Source: Chiua virens (lineage: Eukaryota; Basidiomycota; Agaricomycetes; Boletales; Boletaceae). From it: DNA of 64,000 bases. Position numbers and translations under genes: made by a program. How positions within the stretch are numbered: position 1 is the first letter of the stretch; each line of letters starts with the position of its first letter. The notes under the pieces were generated by a model. It made no database searches. It had not been told where the DNA came from and saw only the letters and a list, made by a program, of their open reading frames with translations. The DNA lies in the NCBI GenBank assembly GCA_019787685.1, contig JAHNUO010000041.1:62001-126000 (forward strand), read 5' to 3'. This document shows positions 58,850-64,000 of this stretch, piece by piece.

Positions 58850-60869
58850 TCAAATCTTGAAACCTCCAGCAAGTCCCATCACGTTGTCTGGGTCCACCTC
58901 CGCTTTGATCGTCTGCAGCCTGGGCAAGTTCTTACCATACAAGTTCACCAGAGGGGTATCGAAGAGTGCATAGTTGGGATAGGCAACCGGGGGGCCATCC
59001 TGACCAGCCATCGCAAGCGGTTCGAGGGCTTTGATAGTCTTCCTGGCCGCATCATAAACAGCTTCATCAGACTCCGGCCGCGTCCATGCAAAGTTAACGT
59101 TGAACGGAAAGAGGGCTTGTGCACGGGTACCCGGGTACGCTGACGGCGTTGTGTTATGGGAGAGCAGCGAGGAGTGGAAAGGCTGTAAATCATAAGAAAC
59201 AACAAAGACATCGTCCGGTACATTTTGTCTCCAATACTGGAGTAGAACGATCAACCATGCATGCTCGAGACCATAACTAAACCTCACGTACCTCGCACTG
59301 GTCGACAACAGTCTGTAGCAAAGAGAGGGGATAACCCGTCACGGAAATAGAGTTGAAAATGTATCTGGCAATGCACTTCAGATCCTCGTGTAAGGTCCAA
59401 CAGGGAGAAAATTACCGTGAAGGATATTGGATTCCACGCAAGGACTCCAGGAAGTCAGAGAATGAACGCGTCGATACATCTTCCAAGGTTGAAGGGATCG
59501 CTAGAAATTCATCGAATATGCCAGCGGGTGGTGTCGGCCCATCATAGAAGAGGTTCACGCCCGCGCCAAGCTACGTACAATTCAATCGAATGAAGTTTTT
59601 TTTTTAAAATGCTGCAGAAAGACCCACCTTACCAACACGGTCGTAGAACATCGCGATTATTTGGGCCTTGGGGTCTTTGTTGTTCGCTGAGAAATTCGCC
59701 GTCGCTGACATGAATTGGTCCCGTGCATCCAGGGAATAGGAAATGAGACCTCCCTGTACAACTCCCGTTCAAGAGATCCGTATAGAACGAAAATGGAAGT
59801 ATGCGTACCCAAATTTGTCCTTGGGGGAACGTTCTGAACGCAAACTTGGTTACAATACCCTGAGCAATGATCAGTCCCGAGTCATCAAATGAACGTCTTC
59901 ACGCACAAAATTATTTGCGCCACCCTGGACATTGACTCAATGAAGTCACTCAGTCACGGGAAAGACATAGACGTACTTTGAGAGCGAAGAACAAATCAGG
60001 GTTCGAGGTCTCCGTGACGCCGACTACTGTCCCATTGGGCATAACCAACTCGAAAGCTTGGACAGTATCGATGGTCAATCCGTACTGGTTTGCATGCCAG
60101 GAATAGCCTGTTAACAGCATTGAAACTTCCGTCAACCGTACGAACTCTTTGAACGCACCTCCACTAAGGGTAAACCCAGCGACGCCCACACCCAATATGC
60201 GACCACCGGCAACGCTCACTCCATGGGGATTGAGTGCTTCATAAACATCGTCCCAGAGAAGACCCGCTCCTACGGTGACCAATTCTGCGGTAGAGTCATA
60301 GACAATCTCGGAGAACCTGGACATCGCGATCTGTATCCCTTCGCTCGATGAAAACCCGGGGTTGACGGCATGACCACCACCTTTGATCTAGAGAATATGT
60401 TAGACCGTCTGAACCATTTTCGATCTTTCAAGACACTAACCCCGAACGGAGTTCGTGTTCTGCCGAGAATTTGCAACTACACATACAAAACATCGTCATG
60501 AATAGCTGCATGTCAAGAGAGTAGAATGGACTCACTGCCACACCGACGTCTTCTGGTGTACCAGGCTCGAACGAACACGCTGCATACTGCGTGCCTAATT
60601 GTGTCCAGTGGCTGATATCTTCGAGATAGTTTGGCGAGGCTATAGACAACATTGTGTTTGAGCACGAGGCTGAATGGGAAGAAAACATGGAGCTACGAAC
60701 TCGGATCATAAACATTCGACGCAGAGGAAATAGAGGAAGCAATTTCCTGGCATGTCTCGCTGAACTTCGATGGATGGGACCCAGATAGCACGGTCTGCGT
60801 ATCGCCGAAAAGCGAGGTGATCGTACTTGCCAAGGTCACTATTTCAGTGAGCAGAGTTGCACCAATCAT
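58850..60869 (-). CDS. FAD-linked (berberine-bridge-type) oxidoreductase, copy C
   Basis: Third member of the family, 20 kb from the A/B pair and more diverged. ATG at 60869-60867; exons can be followed to the stop at 58852-58850 through introns of about 46-65 nt at the same places as in copy B. Landmarks: IGATLLTEIVTLASTITS signal-like start, CQEIASSISSASNVYDP, YLEDISHW, FEPGTPEDVGVA, LQILGRTRTPFG, FAD His in KGGGHAVNPG, LLWDDVYEAL, ILGVGVAGFTLSGGYSW, GIVTKFAFRTFPQGQ, YWRQNVPDDV and the BBE end (NYALFDTPLVNLYGKN, MGLAGGFKI). As in copy B, no Cys in the second FAD-site motif. No stop or frameshift found. The last shared GGG of the fold reads LSGG instead of LGGG. Likely secreted; substrate unknown. 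Confidence 0.85.
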
Positions 60870-61662
60870 GCCAATAATACTGGAGAGGAATTGGAGAATT
60901 TTACCTGCACGCTATACCTGAGCCACATTGAATGGCTTTATATAAACACGATTCGCTTCGGCAAACTCCTCGGGCCACAATTCGGGTGTCATGACGGCTG
61001 TCGTCCGACACCAGGGGAAATGAGTCAGGGATCGGTGTGAAGGTAGCGTAATTGATGTAACGTGTCATATGCATAAGTAATAATGGGGTGCGTAGTGTTT
61101 AGAGGGAAAGACGTGCTGTTGAAGGTCTTTCGGATCACTCATAGATGCTTCATAGGTATGTGGCCAGCATAGTTCTTCTGAGCGTCTTCAACTTGACGTT
61201 ATCGTGACAAACTTGAATGTTGGTTATGTATTACATAGGTTATTAGCCGCTGTCCTAAATGTGATTGATCGGAAATATAATGGTACATAATCTCACCACT
61301 TTCGTTAGCGTAACAGCGCTCCGGGGCTCGACAGCTTTCTCGACAACGACGTACATTTATCGATCCCTCTAAAGCTCTGTTTATTACACTGAGACCACGA
61401 CGCTACCAGGTGAATCTATAACTCACAATCTGTCGTGCCCCCATCCTCACGCTCTCAACCTATCATCACACGTCGCGGATGAGGATGAAATCGGAACGGT
61501 ATGTCTTGTCGTATAGTCAGTGCCACAATAGACGATTGCTACATAAACATACAAGGGATATGCCGAGTCGGATCAGAACCGTGATGGGGCGAGCGTGCGA
61601 GAGATGTAAGCTGTATCAGATGAAGAGATACTTCCGCTCTGACGCGAGTCGATACGCATAGG
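60870..61662. other. 5' flank of oxidoreductase copy C
   Basis: Presumed promoter of the minus-strand gene, then sequence similar to the flank of acetyltransferase copy 1. No distinct element recognised. Confidence 0.3.
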
Positions 61663-62404
61663 ATGAGTCTAAGAATCAGAGCTGCACGGGTAAGATCTGA
61701 CTTACTGTAGCACCGTCGAGCGTTTAAACGACCTTGCTGTTCAGGTAGACGACGGCAAGGAGATGCGACAAGGCTCACTCCGAAGAGACCCCACCTGTCG
61801 ACAGATGTTAGACTCCGCCAAACCTGAGGACATTGGCTCACCCTAGGTACCACTAGTCGAGGACGTCCTCTCAAACTGGCCCGGACTATCATACGTCGCA
61901 GTAAATGACAGGGACAAGATCGTGGGTATACTATGTCTTGTTAGCTTGTGAGTCATCGTGAAGCATTAAAGGTGTCTAATAATGATTTCCTAGAAATAAA
62001 GACGTCAAGGATGCAACACATGCGCATATATGCTCTCTCTTCGTATTTCCCGAATACCAAAGACAAGGAGTTGCCCGCCGGCCACTCACGAGCTCATGTA
62101 TGAAATTTTCAGTGCTTAGTACCCTTGATCAGCTGATAAAGAACCATTAGTGGAATCTGCAAGGACGACGTCACGGTTGGATATATCCAAAGTCACTTTA
62201 TATGTGAAGAGGTCGAATAAACCCGCATTAAGACTGTACAAATTGCTCAAGTTCCGCACGACGCATACGAAACCTGCATATTGTGGGTCAGCCTGTCTGA
62301 TGCACGCAGATATTGATGGATCGTGTTACTTAGACAGTGACGGGGAGGATGCCCTCGCCATGGACCTTGTGCTAGTGGTCAACGTAAGGTGTTCAGTACA
62401 ATGA
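61663..62404 (+). pseudogene. NAA10/ARD1-like N-terminal acetyltransferase, copy 2, degraded
   Basis: Better preserved than copy 1. Blocks: MSLRIRAA (61663), an intron-like GTAAGA..GTTCAG, VDDGKEMRQG, then LSNWPGLSYVAVNDRDKIVG (about 61870-61930), SLFVFPEYQRQGVARRPL (about 62037-62090) and VTLYVKRSNKPALRLYKLLKF with DGEDALAMDLVL. The last about 85 residues form one open frame (62150-62404). The acetyl-CoA loop is recognisable, but a Leu is now Pro after ARR and the frame is interrupted between the loop and the C-terminal part. Together with copy 1 it shows a local duplication flanking oxidoreductase copy C. Confidence 0.6.
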
Positions 62405-62543
62405 AGTGAACGAACCACATGATTCCGTCTCATCCGAGTGAACGAGCTCAGAACCTGGTGTATCAATGCCACAAGGAGGCTGCGAATCTTTATATACCGG
62501 GATATGTGCGCCTGGGAGTCGCCATTGGCAATGCCGTCATCAA

Positions 62544-63458
62544 CTATTCCATCCAAGTTGGATCGTGTGGAACTCTCTCCTTCAACCAACTCTTCAAGGG
62601 ACAAGAGCCCCTTCCGTCCGTCTTGCATCCACGGCAGGCACGTCCATGACGGACCATCATCACATGTAAACCATATTTGAGCTCAGACGGAATCTTGAGC
62701 TCCAAGTGAGCCTGCGCGCCAACACGATCCGCAGTCTTCGGGATCCATCCTAGCAACTTCGACAACCGAAACACATGCGTGTCCACCGCAAACGCCTGTC
62801 GACCAAGACAAAATGATAATACGCAGGCAGCCGTTTTGGGGCCGACACCGTGGAGAGAGACGAGCTCTTGCATTGCGCGTTCGTCCGTCACGCCTGGCGC
62901 CGCGAGATGTTGCAGATCGTACCGACCATATTTCTTCTTCACCACAATAAGCGCCTCCTGGATGATCTTTGCCTTTCGATTTGCGAGGCCGCCCGACCGG
63001 ATCGTATCTGCAATGGCCTGTCTGTCTGCGTTCGCCATCGTCTCGAAACCGGATTCACCCCGACCAAAGGCGTCGTCCAATGCTCGCTTGGCGGCAGAGC
63101 TGTTGGCAGATGATGTGTTTTGGGAGAGGATAGTGCTGATGAGCGCGTCAATGACGTTGGGCATGTGTCCGCACGTCATTGCAGAATTGGAATCTGTAAT
63201 AGGGGTGCTGTGGACCGGGGCGCCTCCCGGCGTGTGTGACGCAAGAAGCGTATAAACCGCATGCGCGTCATCCGTGGATGGATGAGGGTGATCAGGAAAC
63301 GGCGAAGAAACGCTATGATGAGCGAGGAGCTTCAGTTTCTTGGATGCGAGCGCCGACAGGTTGTCCGAGTCGGATAATGTGCTTGCGACGTTCACATCGT
63401 GTAGGACTGCAGTTGGTGTAGCTGGTTGTGGAGACGAGGTTGATCGACGACGTTTCAT
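62544..63458 (-). CDS. HhH-GPD family DNA glycosylase (endonuclease III-like)
   Basis: A 304-residue single-exon frame. Residues 1-60 are basic and low in complexity, with KRRR and KKLKL nuclear-signal-like clusters. Residues about 98-260 form the HhH-GPD fold: NVIDALISTILSQNTSS, the helix-hairpin-helix LHGVGPKTA (202-210, with Lys208 at the position of the bifunctional-glycosylase lysine), and AVDTHVFRLSKLLGW, where Asp226 is the catalytic aspartate. This is base-excision repair of oxidised or mismatched bases in the nucleus. The C-terminal Cys cluster is C275-x2-C278-x7-C286, one cysteine short of the canonical four-Cys iron-sulphur loop of endonuclease III, so the cluster may be absent. 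No lesions seen. Similar stand-alone HhH-GPD proteins are usual in Agaricomycetes. Confidence 0.9.
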   Translation of the reverse strand: MKRRRSTSSPQPATPTAVLHDVNVASTLSDSDNLSALASKKLKLLAHHSVSSPFPDHPHPSTDDAHAVYTLLASHTPGGAPVHSTPITDSNSAMTCGHMPNVIDALISTILSQNTSSANSSAAKRALDDAFGRGESGFETMANADRQAIADTIRSGGLANRKAKIIQEALIVVKKKYGRYDLQHLAAPGVTDERAMQELVSLHGVGPKTAACVLSFCLGRQAFAVDTHVFRLSKLLGWIPKTADRVGAQAHLELKIPSELKYGLHVMMVRHGRACRGCKTDGRGSCPLKSWLKERVPHDPTWME

Positions 63459-64000
63459 TGGCCTGAAGTCCCTGAACGTTCAGAACTTATATATAAGACC
63501 CATGTCACGGTGCGGAGCGTCTTACCTTTCAAGCTCTGTGGTGGTGGATCGACGGTAACACCCGGGCCCTCAAACGATCTCGAACGTTTGAAGCTTTGAA
63601 GTTTGAATTTGAACCTTGCTCACGTCATCCCATTCAATTGACTCTAGTAGTAATTCACAAAGAACACGGCCGCGGATCAGCGCGAGGAGTCAACGTATCA
63701 TTCACTCGTTCTGTACTCTACGGGTCTGTGAAGATAGGAATGTAACAGCAATTTAATGTGGGCAGACAAAGAATCCCTGTCTCTGGCCCGACACGCCGCA
63801 TCACCCTACATGTACTCCTGGAGAACGACCGCTGCCTTGACCACCGTCGTTGCCGTTAAGGTATTGTTCTGCCCTCCAACGACTTCCTTGACCAAACCCA
63901 AACGCGTCGTGCAGAGAACCCTGCCCCTAGTTGCTGTTCCCAAACCTGTTTGCTGATCGACCACCATTCTCGTTCTGTCGAACGTCTGTGCAGGATGAGC
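63459..64000. other. Upstream of glycosylase; possible gene start at the window end
   Basis: The glycosylase promoter occupies the left part. At 63810 (+) MYSWRTTAALTTVVAVK is followed by a GTATTG donor-like and GTGCAG acceptor-like pair, which could be the first exon of a plus-strand secreted or membrane protein running out of the window. This is weak. Confidence 0.25.

Overview
The window is nuclear DNA of a filamentous basidiomycete, most likely an Agaricomycete and possibly Cantharellales/Ceratobasidiaceae. The evidence is: dense spliceosomal introns of about 46-80 nt with GTRNGT donors; MATA-type HMG-box regulators; a fungal Mip1; a DUF6699 protein; an F-box/LRR-like protein; berberine-bridge-type oxidoreductases; and a P-loop G-domain protein of the kind expanded in mushrooms. 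All calls come from reading the sequence and family motifs; nothing was searched against a database.

Layout. 1-3324 (-): 5' part of the mitochondrial DNA polymerase gene, cut by the window edge. 3490-6870: poorly preserved or unrecognised coding traces. 6876-9967: F-box protein (+) and DUF6699 protein (-). 11501-13221 (-): a two-exon gene with one in-frame TAG. 13761-19640: three consecutive decayed genes: ATP23 metalloprotease, a CigA/O-fucosyltransferase-like glycosyltransferase and the glucosidase II alpha subunit (GH31). All appear to keep introns, so they are DNA-level rather than processed copies. 19784-23803 (+): a G-domain gene with an extraordinary intron array. 26519-28022 and 41071-42882 (-): two paralogous HMG-box transcription factor genes. 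33312-38745 and 58850-60869 (-): three copies of an FAD-linked oxidoreductase (one dead, two apparently intact). 39959-40683: a MITE with perfect 29-bp inverted repeats. 45455-55735: a tandem segmental duplication carrying an arsenite methyltransferase; the first copy is fused to a rhodanese/arsenate-reductase-like domain, the second has lost it. 57550-58335 and 61663-62404 (+): two degraded NAA10/ARD1-like acetyltransferase copies. 62544-63458 (-): an HhH-GPD DNA glycosylase.

Headline. Inside the G-domain gene (21423-23277) lies a tandem array of about 86-bp units. Each unit reads as a complete 83-nt intron (GTAAGT donor, CTGAT branch-like motif, pyrimidine tract, CATAG acceptor) followed by exactly three exonic-looking bases. 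The intron body is nearly invariant, while the three bases between AG and GTAAGT switch among only four triplets (GGA, CCA, TAT, CTT). Unrelated introns downstream of the array are also separated by exactly 3 nt (GAT, CAG, CAG). Exons before and after the array are in phase whether all, some or none of the triplets are spliced in, and no ordering of the four triplets can make a stop codon. I read this as a tandem array of 3-nt microexons that could diversify a short segment of the protein by unit recombination, alternative splicing or both.

Functionally the window mixes housekeeping genes (mitochondrial replication, DNA repair), arsenic detoxification, flavoenzymes, regulators and a large fraction of duplicated, decaying gene copies, as expected of a plastic accessory-rich region.
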